In this document: positions 29,855 to 39,174 of the stretch, in pieces
Position numbering within the stretch: position 1 is the stretch's first letter
Layout of the letters: each line of letters opens with the position of its first letter
Assembly: GCA_013322215.1 (NCBI GenBank)
Contig: JAAMEZ010000021.1
Span: 372,001-436,000, forward strand
From: Martinezella rhizogenes
GTDB lineage: Bacteria > Pseudomonadota > Alphaproteobacteria > Rhizobiales > Rhizobiaceae
DNA length: 64,000 nt
Direction: 5' to 3'
Program-made: the position numbers and the translations under genes
Notes under the pieces: generated by a model
The model's input: the letters and a program-made list of their open reading frames with translations, nothing else
What the model was told of the DNA's origin: nothing
Database searches by the model: none

Positions 29855-31135
29855 ATGCTGGGCAGGGAAGAGAATTCGCCGCCATCATCAAGCGCGCCCA
29901 TCTTCAAGGACGATCGCAAGCAAGCCTATCTCAATCCTGATGGTGCCGATCGTCCCCTGATCAGCCCGATCCCGTCGTCGACCCTCGACAGCGCAAGGCG
30001 TTACCGTCTGGGGCGTCTGCGGGCAAAGATGAAGGAATGGGACTGTCCGACGCTCCTGCTCTACGATCCGGTCAACATCCGCTACGCCTTCGACTGCTCG
30101 AACATGAGCATCTGGACGATGCACAATCCGTCCCGATACGCGCTTATTCTCGCCGACGGGCCGGCGATCATGTTCGAATTCGAAGGATCGGAGCACGTAA
30201 ACGACGGATTGCCCGGCATTGACGAGGTTCGAACGTCGAAGTCCTTCCTCTTCTTCACTGCGGGCAATCTGGTCGAAGACCGGATGAAAGCATGGGCGGA
30301 CGAGATTGCTGATGTCGTCAAGCTCCACTGCCGCAACGGCAGGATCGCCGTCGACAGGCTCGAACCGGCGCCCGCCCATGAACTGCAAAGCCGCGGTTTC
30401 ACCTTGCTCGACGGCCAGGAGCTCGCGGAACGCGCGCGCTCGATCAAGAGTGCGGAAGAAATCGAGCTCATGCGCTGGACGATCCGCGTCTGCGAGGCCG
30501 GCATGGCACGAATGTACGAGGTTTCCGAGCCCGGGCGCACCGAGCGAGAAATCTGGGCGGAACTCCATTTCGAGAATGCGCGCAGCGGCGGCGAATGGCT
30601 GGAGACCAAGCTCCTGACCGCAGGCCCACGGACGAACCCCTGGTATCAGGAATGCTCGGACTACATCATCAGACGTGGCGAGATGATCTCCTTCGACACC
30701 GATATGATCGGGCCCTATGGCTATTGCGCCGACCTTTCCCGTTCCTGGACCTGCGGACACGTGGCCATGAATGCCAAGCAGAAGGAACTCTATTCGGCAG
30801 CAAGAGATCAGATCGACCATAATCTTGCGGTCATCCGGCCTGGCATGACGTTTCGCGAGTTCAACGAGAAGAGCTGGCGAATTCCGGAAAAATACCTCCC
30901 CTACCGCTACACTTTGGCCGCGCACGGGACCGGCATGGCCGACGAATGGCCGGGCATTTTGCTGCATCCTGATTTCGACGAGAATTTCAGCGGCGTCATC
31001 GAAGAAAACATGGTGCTCAATATCGAAAGCCTCATTGCCGAAGACGGCTCCGAAAGCATCAAGCTCGAAACCCAGGCGCTTGTCACGGCAACCGGAAGCG
31101 AGCGCCTTGATACATTTCCCTGGGAAGAGATCTGA
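29855..31135 (+). CDS. DddP-like M24-family enzyme (candidate DMSP lyase or related onium-cleaving enzyme)
   Basis: Protein of 426 residues with the creatinase/aminopeptidase-P (M24) fold, closest by memory to the DMSP lyase DddP. Shared stretches include DPVNIRYAFDCSNM, IWTMHNPSR, GGEWLETKLL and GPRTNPWYQEC. The positions that hold iron in DddP are all present as Asp281, Asp283, Asp293, His357, Glu391 and Glu405, and the proposed catalytic Asp is Asp363 in HGTGMADEWP. Spacing between them matches DddP. It lies 26 bp after the reductase gene and is co-directional with the demethylase. True DddP would give acrylate and dimethyl sulfide; a non-lyase M24 relative acting on a betaine or creatine-like compound remains possible. 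Confidence 0.75.
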   Translation: MLGREENSPPSSSAPIFKDDRKQAYLNPDGADRPLISPIPSSTLDSARRYRLGRLRAKMKEWDCPTLLLYDPVNIRYAFDCSNMSIWTMHNPSRYALILADGPAIMFEFEGSEHVNDGLPGIDEVRTSKSFLFFTAGNLVEDRMKAWADEIADVVKLHCRNGRIAVDRLEPAPAHELQSRGFTLLDGQELAERARSIKSAEEIELMRWTIRVCEAGMARMYEVSEPGRTEREIWAELHFENARSGGEWLETKLLTAGPRTNPWYQECSDYIIRRGEMISFDTDMIGPYGYCADLSRSWTCGHVAMNAKQKELYSAARDQIDHNLAVIRPGMTFREFNEKSWRIPEKYLPYRYTLAAHGTGMADEWPGILLHPDFDENFSGVIEENMVLNIESLIAEDGSESIKLETQALVTATGSERLDTFPWEEI

Positions 31136-31363
31136 CCGCAACAGAGCGATCGGCCGCCTCCAATACCGAGCTAATCGTATGGCCGTGCGGGAAGGTTACC
31201 AATGGCGTCGGCCCAGAGCAGCCCGGACGAGCACCAGATCTGCGATTGGGGTGGCAACTCGTATCTCTGGTTTTCGGTGCGCCCGCTTTCTCCTGGGTAT
31301 GGCTCCTAAAGTCTGGGGCAACGCCAGAACGGTTCTCACCGAAATGGCGTCGCCTTCGACCCT

Positions 31364-31936
31364 TTATGCGGGCAGAGCGCCGCTCTTCTTGGCGGTCCAA
31401 GTCGCGATGTAGTCCATCAGGCCGGGCGACAGGCAATCATAGGGCTCGAGGTCGGAAGATCTCAGCTTCGACCTGACCTCATCCATCTTCGAAGGATCGA
31501 AACCGCTTTCGATGATCGAGGAGACGAAGGCCGCAAAGCCCGGCTGCGCCCAGCCCTTGCCTTCGAAGCGCTCGGGATGGATGAACGACAAGCCCTGGAA
31601 CGGATGTTCGCGTTCGACTGGCCCGTACATATGGACACCGCACTCCTTGCAGGCGTGGCGCTGGATCAGGGCGGCCGGATCGACCACCGCGAGCTTATTG
31701 CCGTTTTCCAGAACTTCGACCTTGTTGGTCGGAGCGACGGCCACGACCGAGAAGTTCGCGCCGGCAGGCTTCCAGCACTTCGTGCAGCCGCAGGCGTGAT
31801 TATACGCGATATCGCTGCCGACCTTCACCTTCACCGGATTGCTTGTGCAATTGCAAACAAGCGTCCCGCCGGCAAAGCTGGCATCGGTCGCCCGATATCC
31901 GGAATCCACGACCGGATGGATATTGATGCTACTCAT
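31364..31936 (-). CDS. gfa: S-(hydroxymethyl)glutathione synthase, Gfa family
   Basis: Formaldehyde-activating enzyme of 190 residues, the usual Gfa length. Zinc-ligand cysteines are visible in [18 protein letters not shown] and [13 protein letters not shown]. It speeds formation of S-hydroxymethylglutathione, the first step of glutathione-dependent formaldehyde removal. This fits its place between the Rieske demethylase and the flavin demethylase, both of which release formaldehyde. Start MSSINIHPV at 31936 has a GGAGGAGAG sequence upstream; the frame is open further up without similarity. Confidence 0.88.
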   Translation of the reverse strand: MSSINIHPVVDSGYRATDASFAGGTLVCNCTSNPVKVKVGSDIAYNHACGCTKCWKPAGANFSVVAVAPTNKVEVLENGNKLAVVDPAALIQRHACKECGVHMYGPVEREHPFQGLSFIHPERFEGKGWAQPGFAAFVSSIIESGFDPSKMDEVRSKLRSSDLEPYDCLSPGLMDYIATWTAKKSGALPA

Positions 31937-32381
31937 AGATGCTCTCCTCCCTCCTGGGCCGGGCGGAATGCTCCGGCCGAGCTGCAGTCGCTCATTTCGC
32001 CAGCCTTTCAGCATGGCAGCGACGATGATCGTCCATGAACGTCGAATGAAGAAGCAGGAGTGGCCGCGGCCCTCCTCCGTCCTCAATTTAAGCTCGATAC
32101 TTGCAGCCTCGCAAGCGTTCTTGAGTTCCGGAAGCCCGCAACCCATCCTCGATGAAGGTACGGGCTTCGTAATCGCGCCAGGCGGTCCCATTGGCATCGC
32201 GGTAGCCTCAAAAAACCAGGCGCGACCAGCCCGCTACGCTCGGATGGCAGATCGGCGCCAAGTCCGACGACGCTCCGCGCCAAAGCGTCGTCATCTTTCA
32301 GATGCGCCTTTCGCGCTTTAGATCTTTGATTTCGCGCATGTCGTTGTCGCAAAACCGCTGCACATGTCTGCGCGACGTGCT
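31937..32381. other. 445-bp gap between gfa and the flavin demethylase gene
   Basis: Frames here are open for up to 160 codons, but none shows a recognisable family, a ribosome-binding site or good codon pattern. The gfa promoter is expected near its left end. Some stretch of a decayed gene may be present; nothing can be named. Confidence 0.4.
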
Positions 32382-34418
32382 CTAGATGTCCTTTGCGATC
32401 CTCAGGCCATCGTAGATTGCGGCATGCGTATTGCGCGCGGCCACGGCATCGCCGATCCGGAAGAGCTGGAACCTGCCTTCCGGATTGCGGATGACGGATT
32501 GCGGCTTCCCGTCCAGGAGCTGATCATAAGAGGTCTCACCCAGATTGCTCGAACGCGGCTTGAGTTCGAAGTACAGCTCGTCGAGCGGGATTGTGCCGTG
32601 ATTGATCACGATCTGATCGACGACACGCTGCTTGGAAACGCCGCCGTAGTCGCTTCCGACATTGGCAACGATCTGGTTGCCGTTCCTTTCGGCCGATTCC
32701 AGCCGGAACGTCACCGTGAAGGTCACATCGAGCTTCTGCAGCGAACGCATGTAAGGAACGAGATTCATCGCCATGACTTCGGGAGCAAAAGAGCGATCCG
32801 GCGTCATGATCTCGACCTTCGCTCCGGCCTTCGCCAGGAATTCTGCTGCCTGCAGACCCGCGTGATCACCGGCATCGTCGAATATGAGCACGTTCGATCC
32901 TGGTTTCACGTCTCCTGAGATTATGTCCCACGATGAAACCACGAGTTCGTTTCCCTTCGAAAGCACCTCAGTATGCGGCAGGCCGCCCGTCGCGATAATG
33001 ACAACATCGGGATTTTCAGCCGCTATGGTTTCAGCTTCAGCCCATGTGTTGAAGTGAAAGGTGACGCCAAGCTTCTCGCACTGACTCATGCGCCAATCGA
33101 TGATGCTGATCATCTCGCGGCGGCGTTCACTCTGCGCCGTGAGACGGATTTGACCGCCAGGGTCGTTCGCCGCTTCGAACACGACGACGTCGTGTCCGCG
33201 CTCGGCCGCCACCCGTGCGGCTTCAAGACCCGCCGGCCCCGCGCCGACAACGACCACCTTCTTGCGGACCTCCGCCTTCTTGATGATATGAGGCATCGTC
33301 TGCTCGCGCCCGGTCGCCGCATTGTGAATGCAGAACGCCATACCGCCCTGATAGATGCGGTCCAGACAGTAGTTGGCGCCCACGCAGGGACGGATGTCCT
33401 CTTCGCGCTTCTCGATGATCTTGCGGACGATATGCGGGTCGGTCATATGGGCGCGCGTCATGCCCACCATGTCGACCTTTCCCGCCGCAATCGCGTGACG
33501 GGCGGTGGCTACATCGGGAATCTTGGCAGCATGAAACGTCGGGAAGTTCGTGGCAGCGCGAATCTCACCTGCGAAATCGAGATGCGGGGAATTGGCCATT
33601 CCCTGGATCGGGATCACGTCGGTAAGTCCGGGATCGGTGTCGATATGGCCGCGGATGACGTTGAGGTAATCAATCAAGCCGCTGTCGCGCAGACGCTTCG
33701 ATATCTCAAGGCCATCCCCTTTGCCGGTACCGCCGGGAAGACATTCGTCGGCCGTGTATCGAACACCAAGGATGAAGTCGTCGCCCACCCTCTCCCGCAT
33801 GGCCTCGAAGACGTCGAAACAGAAGCGCATGCGATTTTCGAGAGAGCCGCCATAGGGGCCCTCGAGTTCGTTGGTGAGCGGCGAGGCAAACTGGTCGATG
33901 AGGTGGCCATAAGCTTCAAGTTCGACGCCGTCCATCCCGCCCGCCTTCATGCGCTCGGCAGCGTCGGCGAAATCCTTGATGATACGTTCGATGTCCCAGT
34001 CTTCGAGCTTCTTTGGAAACGCGCGATGAGCCGGTTCGCGGTGATGGGATGGCGACACCACGGGCAGCCAGTCTCCCTTGTCCCAGCGCGTGCGCCGACC
34101 AAGGTGCGTCAACTGGATCATGATTGCCGCTCCCTCCTCGTGAACCGCGTCGGTCATCTCCCTGATCCACGGAACGATCTCGTCCTTGTAGGCGAGAAGG
34201 TTGTTGAATACTGGCGGACTGTCCTTGGATACGGCGGCTGAACCCGCTGTCATGGTTAGGGCCACGCCACCCTTCGCTCTCTCCAACGTATATGCGCGAT
34301 ATCGTTCCTTCGGCATGCCCTCTTCGGGATACGCAGGCTCGTGAGACGTAACGATGATGCGGTTGCGCAGCGTCAGATGCTTGAGTTGATAAGGTTGGAG
34401 AAGAGGATCGTTCGACAT
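32382..34418 (-). CDS. Old-yellow-enzyme/[4Fe-4S] demethylase (DgcA / N-methylproline demethylase-like)
   Basis: Flavin oxidoreductase of 678 residues. An N-terminal FMN TIM-barrel (about 1-370, IVTSHEPAYPEEG and LTHLGRRTRW) is followed by an iron-sulfur region and C-terminal FAD/NAD domains (VVVGAGPAGLEAARVAAERG at about 390). The cluster region reads CVGANYCLDRIYQGGMAFC, with Ala at the usual second Cys, a variant I recall as typical of the dimethylglycine/stachydrine demethylase branch. Inferred role: removing the next N-methyl group after the Rieske step. Divergent from the TetR gene with 145 bp between. Confidence 0.85.
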   Translation of the reverse strand: MSNDPLLQPYQLKHLTLRNRIIVTSHEPAYPEEGMPKERYRAYTLERAKGGVALTMTAGSAAVSKDSPPVFNNLLAYKDEIVPWIREMTDAVHEEGAAIMIQLTHLGRRTRWDKGDWLPVVSPSHHREPAHRAFPKKLEDWDIERIIKDFADAAERMKAGGMDGVELEAYGHLIDQFASPLTNELEGPYGGSLENRMRFCFDVFEAMRERVGDDFILGVRYTADECLPGGTGKGDGLEISKRLRDSGLIDYLNVIRGHIDTDPGLTDVIPIQGMANSPHLDFAGEIRAATNFPTFHAAKIPDVATARHAIAAGKVDMVGMTRAHMTDPHIVRKIIEKREEDIRPCVGANYCLDRIYQGGMAFCIHNAATGREQTMPHIIKKAEVRKKVVVVGAGPAGLEAARVAAERGHDVVVFEAANDPGGQIRLTAQSERRREMISIIDWRMSQCEKLGVTFHFNTWAEAETIAAENPDVVIIATGGLPHTEVLSKGNELVVSSWDIISGDVKPGSNVLIFDDAGDHAGLQAAEFLAKAGAKVEIMTPDRSFAPEVMAMNLVPYMRSLQKLDVTFTVTFRLESAERNGNQIVANVGSDYGGVSKQRVVDQIVINHGTIPLDELYFELKPRSSNLGETSYDQLLDGKPQSVIRNPEGRFQLFRIGDAVAARNTHAAIYDGLRIAKDI

Positions 34419-34461
34419 GTGCCGGGCTCCAGATTAGGAATGCAACAGAACGCTAAACAGC

Positions 34462-34524
34462 AATGTACATAAGTGTCAATATTGGAAAACATATAAGTCT
34501 CTTTTCCAGACATAGATGTACATT
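34462..34524. promoter_or_regulatory. Two ATGTACAT palindromes, probable TetR operators
   Basis: AATGTACAT (34462-34470) and ATGTACATT (34516-34524) are mirror images, with the 8-bp palindromes ATGTACAT exactly 53 bp apart, about five helical turns. They occupy the divergent promoter between the flavin demethylase and the TetR-type gene, so cooperative repression of both is plausible. Confidence 0.55.
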
Positions 34525-34563
34525 TTCGTTGTGCGGGTACTGCCGATTTGTTAGGAAACGACC

Positions 34564-35193
34564 ATGGATCAGAGTGTGAACGACAGCGGCTGGCGAGGAT
34601 CGCAGGAGGGGTGGCTCGAGGCTGCCTACGCATTGCTGATCGATTCCGGTATCGATTCCGTGAAAATCCTGCCATTGGCGAAAAAGCTGAAGCTGTCGCG
34701 CACAAGCTTCTATTGGTTCTTCAAGGACCGCGAGGAACTCCTCGACGCCCTTGTGGGAAAATGGCGGGACAAGAATACCGGGAATCTGATCAAGCAGTCC
34801 GAGGCATATGCGGAATCCCTTGTCGAGGCGATGTTTAATGTCTTCGACTGCTGGCTGAACAAGGACTTGTTCGATTCCCAGTTCGAATTCGCAGTGCGCA
34901 GTTGGGCCTTGCAGTCCCCGGACATCCTCAAGGAAGTTCGTGAAGCAGACCAGGCGCGAGTGGAAGCGCTCTCGCGAATGTTCATGAGGTTCGGTTTGGA
35001 GCCGGCAGCCGCCGATGTTCGCGCGCGGACGACCTACCTTGTCCAGATCGGCTACATTTCGATGCAGTCGCAGGAAGATATCGCTGTCCGAATGAAGCGC
35101 ATTCCGGAATATATCGCGATTTATACCGGCCAGATTCCGCAGCAGCGAGAGCTGGATCGCTTTTTCGCCCGGCACGGTTACAAACCGGGCTAG
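34564..35193 (+). CDS. TetR-family regulator
   Basis: Regulator of 209 residues. The N-terminal helix-turn-helix (about 10-60) contains VKILPLAKKLKLSRTSFYWFFKDREELLDAL; its core is LSRTSFYWFFKDREELL. The ligand domain is alpha-helical with no named subtype. It is divergent from the flavin demethylase and probably controls it through the two palindromes between them. The ATG follows AGGAAACGACC. Confidence 0.85.
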   Translation: MDQSVNDSGWRGSQEGWLEAAYALLIDSGIDSVKILPLAKKLKLSRTSFYWFFKDREELLDALVGKWRDKNTGNLIKQSEAYAESLVEAMFNVFDCWLNKDLFDSQFEFAVRSWALQSPDILKEVREADQARVEALSRMFMRFGLEPAAADVRARTTYLVQIGYISMQSQEDIAVRMKRIPEYIAIYTGQIPQQRELDRFFARHGYKPG

Positions 35194-35397
35194 GATAAAA
35201 TACTGAACGGGCCGAGAAGGATTGGCACATCGGAGGCTGAGCCTGGCTCCAAGGGGCAATTGCCGGCAACCGTTTCGCCGCAGCCGGCCCGACGTTCTTC
35301 CTGATGCGCTACAGCTCGCTCTTGATGCATTCGAATGGCTTCTCCACCGACCAAACCGTTGGTCGACGCGTATCGACCGGCCATCTCTTCTCGTGCT

Positions 35398-36600
35398 TTA
35401 GTCAGCCAGCATTGCGCTGACCAGTTGGGCCGTGCGGGGCGCCAAGGTCAATCCGATATGCCCATGCCCGAAGGCAAGGATGACGTCTCTACCGCCTTTT
35501 GAAGGCCTGATGACCGGCACGGAATTGGGCATTGAAGGCCGAAACCCAAGCCAGGAACGACTTGGCGTCCCAAGTTCGGGGAAGAATCTGCGCGCATTCC
35601 TCACAAGGGCTTGCGTGAGCCGCGGATTCCCCGGAGCCGTCAAACCGCCAAGCTCCACCAGACCGGCAACACGCAGCCGCCCCTGCATCGGGCAAAAATA
35701 AAAGCCGTGGGCGGTCGGGCAGACCGGCCGCTCGACTGGCAGGTCCGGCATGTCATATTCAACGTGGTAGCCACGCTCGGTATCAAGCCGCACGGGATCA
35801 CCGAGCGATGCGGCCAGTTTGCGCGAATGGGCGCCGGCGGCGATGACGACCGTGCGGACGCGCAGCTCGCAAACCGAAGCTGCGATGCGCAGGCCGCTTC
35901 GCTCACGCACGATGTTGGTAACCGATGCCTGAACGAATTCCACGCCTGCCCGCTTCACCGCTGCAGTAAGAAGGCGCATCACCTCGCCCGGATCGCTAAG
36001 ATTGATGGCGTTCGGGAAGAAAACCCCGCCTTCAAATCCAGTGAGGCGAGGCTCCAGCCGGGCTACCTCACCGGCCGAAAGAAGCTCTTGCAAAACGCCA
36101 TAGTTGCGACGTAGCGCTATATCGGCACCAGCCGCCTTGAACGCCTTGCGCGTCTCATAAAGGTAGAGGCAACCCTTTGCGGACAGAAAGTTCGATGCGT
36201 TTATCTCCGCGGCAAACTCCGTCCAGGCCGACGAGGCGTCCGAAACAAGTTCGGCAATCCGACCGGCATTTCCGCGATAGCGGTGTGGGAGAGATTCGTA
36301 AGCGAACCGGGCAAGCCAGGGGAACAGGGTCGGCAACGCTGATGTCCGGACCGCCAAAGGGCTGTCCGGACTGAGGATAAGCGACAGGAAATTTCGAAGC
36401 ACCGATGGGGTTCCCACCGGTATGATCGCATAGTCCGCCACGGTTCCCGCATTGCCGTAGGAGGCGCCTGATCCCGGCTCGTTCGGCTCGATGATGATGA
36501 CCTCGCGCCCATCGGCACGAAGCCGAAGAGCAATCGCAAGACCAATGACGCCACCGCCCACGACGGCGATATCTGTCGAAATCCGTTTCATTTCATCCAT
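35398..36600 (-). CDS. FAD-dependent D-amino-acid dehydrogenase-like enzyme (DadA type)
   Basis: DAO-family flavoprotein of 400 residues. FAD loop: IAVVGGGVIGLAIALRLRADG; EPNEPGSGASYGNAG follows, as in DadA proteins; C-terminal FGHGHIGLTLAP closes the FAD site. It would deaminate an amino acid (often a D-form, or a cyclic imino acid) and pass electrons to the respiratory chain. It is the last gene of an operon with a polar amino-acid ABC importer, so its substrate is probably what the transporter brings in. Exact substrate unknown. Confidence 0.82.
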   Translation of the reverse strand: MDEMKRISTDIAVVGGGVIGLAIALRLRADGREVIIIEPNEPGSGASYGNAGTVADYAIIPVGTPSVLRNFLSLILSPDSPLAVRTSALPTLFPWLARFAYESLPHRYRGNAGRIAELVSDASSAWTEFAAEINASNFLSAKGCLYLYETRKAFKAAGADIALRRNYGVLQELLSAGEVARLEPRLTGFEGGVFFPNAINLSDPGEVMRLLTAAVKRAGVEFVQASVTNIVRERSGLRIAASVCELRVRTVVIAAGAHSRKLAASLGDPVRLDTERGYHVEYDMPDLPVERPVCPTAHGFYFCPMQGRLRVAGLVELGGLTAPGNPRLTQALVRNARRFFPELGTPSRSWLGFRPSMPNSVPVIRPSKGGRDVILAFGHGHIGLTLAPRTAQLVSAMLAD

Positions 36601-36669
36601 ATTTTTTCAGAGAGAAGCAGTCACCGGCGCGATCGCAATACCAGGGTGACACGACTGGAAACTTCGCGC

Positions 36670-37470
36670 TCAGCCCGGTTTTGCGTATCTTGCGACATAG
36701 GAAACGGTTCGAGGCTCCCTGGGATTGTCCAGCACATCTGCAGCCGGACCCTGCTCTATAATCCGACCGCCATCGATGAAAACGACCCAATCCGATACTT
36801 CCCGGGCGAATGGGAGTTCATGCGTGACGATGATCATCGTCATCCCGTCCCTTGCAAGCTCGCGCATCACCCGCAGCACTTCACCGGTCGATTCCGGATC
36901 GAGCGCGGAGGTCGGTTCATCAAACAGGAGAACGGTTGGCGACAGAGCCAGAGCCCGCGCGATCGCCACGCGCTGCTGCTCGCCGCCCGACATTTGTTCC
37001 GGATAGGCAAGCGCCCGGTGTACGAGGCCAACCCTGGTCAGCAATCGCACGGCGCGCTCCACCGCTTCGCGCTCCCCGATGGCCGCGGCGTGCATCTGCG
37101 CCAGCACGACATTTTCCACCGCGGTCAGATGCGGAAACAGATTGAAGCGCTGGAACACCATGCCGACCCGCTGGCGCAGCTTTGCAAGGTCTTTGCAGGT
37201 CACCGCTCCCTTCGAAAAGATTGCTTCGCCGTTTATGTCGATGGCGCCATCTTCGGGCTGTTCAAGCAAATTCACGCAGCGCATGAGCGTAGTCTTGCCG
37301 CCGCCGCTTTGCCCGATGATACTGACAATCCGGCCGCGCGGAACGTCGAGGTCTATGCCATCGAGAACCAATCTTCCATCGAAGGATTTTCGAAGTCCCC
37401 TGATCTTGATCGCGGTGGCGTTGTCGGGTGCGGTCACAAGGCGCTTTGGTTCGACTGTTATCTGAGCCAT
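36670..37470 (-). CDS. Polar amino-acid ABC transporter ATP-binding protein
   Basis: ATPase of 266 residues, GlnQ/HisP type. Walker A GQSGGGKTT, signature [15 protein letters not shown], Walker [15 protein letters not shown], switch His in VTHELPF. An N-terminal extension of about 25 residues precedes the ABC domain. It lies 4 bases after the permease gene and 69 bp before the dehydrogenase gene. Confidence 0.9.
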   Translation of the reverse strand: MAQITVEPKRLVTAPDNATAIKIRGLRKSFDGRLVLDGIDLDVPRGRIVSIIGQSGGGKTTLMRCVNLLEQPEDGAIDINGEAIFSKGAVTCKDLAKLRQRVGMVFQRFNLFPHLTAVENVVLAQMHAAAIGEREAVERAVRLLTRVGLVHRALAYPEQMSGGEQQRVAIARALALSPTVLLFDEPTSALDPESTGEVLRVMRELARDGMTMIIVTHELPFAREVSDWVVFIDGGRIIEQGPAADVLDNPREPRTVSYVARYAKPG

Positions 37471-37474
37471 TCGT

Positions 37475-38215
37475 CTAACCCCCTGCCTGAATCAACGTTC
37501 TTGCCAGGCTCAACCGCCGGCGGCGACCAAACGACAAGGGTATGCCCGCATGGATCGTGCGCTCGAGCCAGAGGAGGCATTGCGAGACGGGATAGCAGAC
37601 GGCGAAATAGACTGCCGCGATCACCAGATAGACCTCGAGCGACCGGAATGTCTCCGAAGCGATCAATTGCGCTCTCGTCATCAGCTCCGCCGCCGAGATC
37701 GTCACCAGCAATGAGGTCGACTTCAACAGGTCGACGAACATCGTATTGGTACCCGGCAGCGCAAGGCGGAGTGCTTGCGGCAAGATCACATGACCAAAGG
37801 TGGTGGCACGGCCAAGACCCAAAGCATGCGCCGCCTCATTCTGACCCGAGTGAATGCCAGCTATCGCCGCGCGAAAGATTTCCGACAAATAGGCTGCATA
37901 GAACAAGACCAGGCTGAGCACACCGGCCACAAAGACGCTGAATCTGATCCCGACCGAGGGCAAGCCGAAGTAGGTGACGAAGATGATGGCAAGCAGGGGC
38001 ACATTCTTGAAGACTTCCGTGTAGATGGTCGCCGGCAGGCGCACGATGCGCAACCGATTGAGGCGCATCAAGGCAAGCGCGAGTCCGAGGATCGCCGCCC
38101 CAACGAAGCTAGCCACCGTATAGGCAAGGGTCCGTAAAAGACCCTCGCCGAGATTGCCTGCATAGTCGCCCCAGGGAACTTGAAACAATTGAGCAAGAGG
38201 TTGCCAAAAGCTCAT
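37475..38215 (-). CDS. Polar amino-acid ABC transporter permease
   Basis: Permease of 246 residues, HisM/GlnP family, with membrane segments at about 18-45, 55-80, 85-110 and 190-215 and the coupling loop EAAHALGLGRATTFGHVILPQ. The ATG at 38215 has GGAGG 8 bases upstream. Only one permease gene is present, so the membrane part is probably a homodimer. Confidence 0.88.
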   Translation of the reverse strand: MSFWQPLAQLFQVPWGDYAGNLGEGLLRTLAYTVASFVGAAILGLALALMRLNRLRIVRLPATIYTEVFKNVPLLAIIFVTYFGLPSVGIRFSVFVAGVLSLVLFYAAYLSEIFRAAIAGIHSGQNEAAHALGLGRATTFGHVILPQALRLALPGTNTMFVDLLKSTSLLVTISAAELMTRAQLIASETFRSLEVYLVIAAVYFAVCYPVSQCLLWLERTIHAGIPLSFGRRRRLSLARTLIQAGG

Positions 38216-38229
38216 GTCCGTTCCTCCAT

Positions 38230-39153
38230 TCAATCAGCGACGGATGGCGGCGACCAGGTCTGCGGGCGATCGACGCCGCGCCGCTGTGCCGCCATATCCG
38301 GTGACGGAACCAGGAACTGCTTGGGATCGCCGCCCCATTTCGTCACGAGCGCGGCGAGCGAACCGTCCTTGTACATCGCATCGATCTGGTCGGAGATCGC
38401 CTGGGCAAGCTTCGGCGCCTGCTTGGGGAGATAGAAGCCGGTCATGTAGGGCTGGAAGTACTTGTAATCGGGATGAGCGGCAACCTGCTCTGTGGTCGGC
38501 GCATTGAGATAGGCAACCCGAAACTTCATATCGGGTCGTTGCTGCTGCTGATAGATAATCAGCAACGGATCGAGAAAGCCGACGTCGAGCCTTCCCGACG
38601 AAAGATCCGAAAAGACGCTGTCGGCTGTCGGATAAGTTCGCGCATCGGCCTTCGGAACTTCGGCAATCGACTTGGCCCAGACATATCCGGTCACCGTGCC
38701 GAGTGCCTTGCCCTCCAGGCTCTTGACGTCGGGATAGGAAGCATCGCCATGCACAGCCATGGCCGGCGGCGAATAGTAGGGCGGATCGGTGAACAAGCCC
38801 ACCTTCTGCCGTGCATCGGACCATGCGATGCCACCGATCGTGATATCAGCGCGCTGTGACTGTACCGAGGCAAGCATGCCGGGAAAATCGGTTACCGTCG
38901 TCTCGATCTTGAGGCCGAGCTTCTTGGCGACCGCGTCGAGAATGTCGCTATCGAGCCCGACGAGCTTTTCATCCTTCAATGCCGTGTACGGCATATAGGG
39001 CTCTATCGCGACCTGCAGCACGCCCGGTTTCAGCGTCTCCAAGTCTGCAGCATTTACAACCGTAGCCACGGTCAGCATTCCAATCCCAAAGCCCAGGATT
39101 GCCGCCATCCCGCGTTTGAACCGCGAATGTGGGAAAATATCGTTGCTAATCAT
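38230..39153 (-). CDS. Amino-acid ABC transporter substrate-binding protein
   Basis: Periplasmic binding protein of family 3, about 307 residues. The signal peptide (about 1-36) has a hydrophobic core AAILGFGIGMLTVATVV and likely cleavage after VNA. Mature features: LVGLDSDILDAVAKKLGLK and ITIGGIAWSDARQKVGLFTDPPYYSPPAMAV, here the ITIGG site for the amino-acid backbone. It heads the operon binding protein-permease-ATPase-dehydrogenase. A GTG 6 bases upstream is an alternative start. Confidence 0.87.
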   Translation of the reverse strand: MISNDIFPHSRFKRGMAAILGFGIGMLTVATVVNAADLETLKPGVLQVAIEPYMPYTALKDEKLVGLDSDILDAVAKKLGLKIETTVTDFPGMLASVQSQRADITIGGIAWSDARQKVGLFTDPPYYSPPAMAVHGDASYPDVKSLEGKALGTVTGYVWAKSIAEVPKADARTYPTADSVFSDLSSGRLDVGFLDPLLIIYQQQQRPDMKFRVAYLNAPTTEQVAAHPDYKYFQPYMTGFYLPKQAPKLAQAISDQIDAMYKDGSLAALVTKWGGDPKQFLVPSPDMAAQRRGVDRPQTWSPPSVAD

Positions 39154-39174
39154 GTTCACCCTACTTATATTTTT

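Noticed and set aside
31839..32321. A 160-codon open frame in the gap beside gfa
   Set aside because: No ribosome-binding site, no recognisable family and biased composition; treated as non-coding.
35194..35397. Possible insertion-sequence remnant between the TetR and DadA-like genes
   Set aside because: No transposase similarity or terminal repeats could be made out in the 204 bp.
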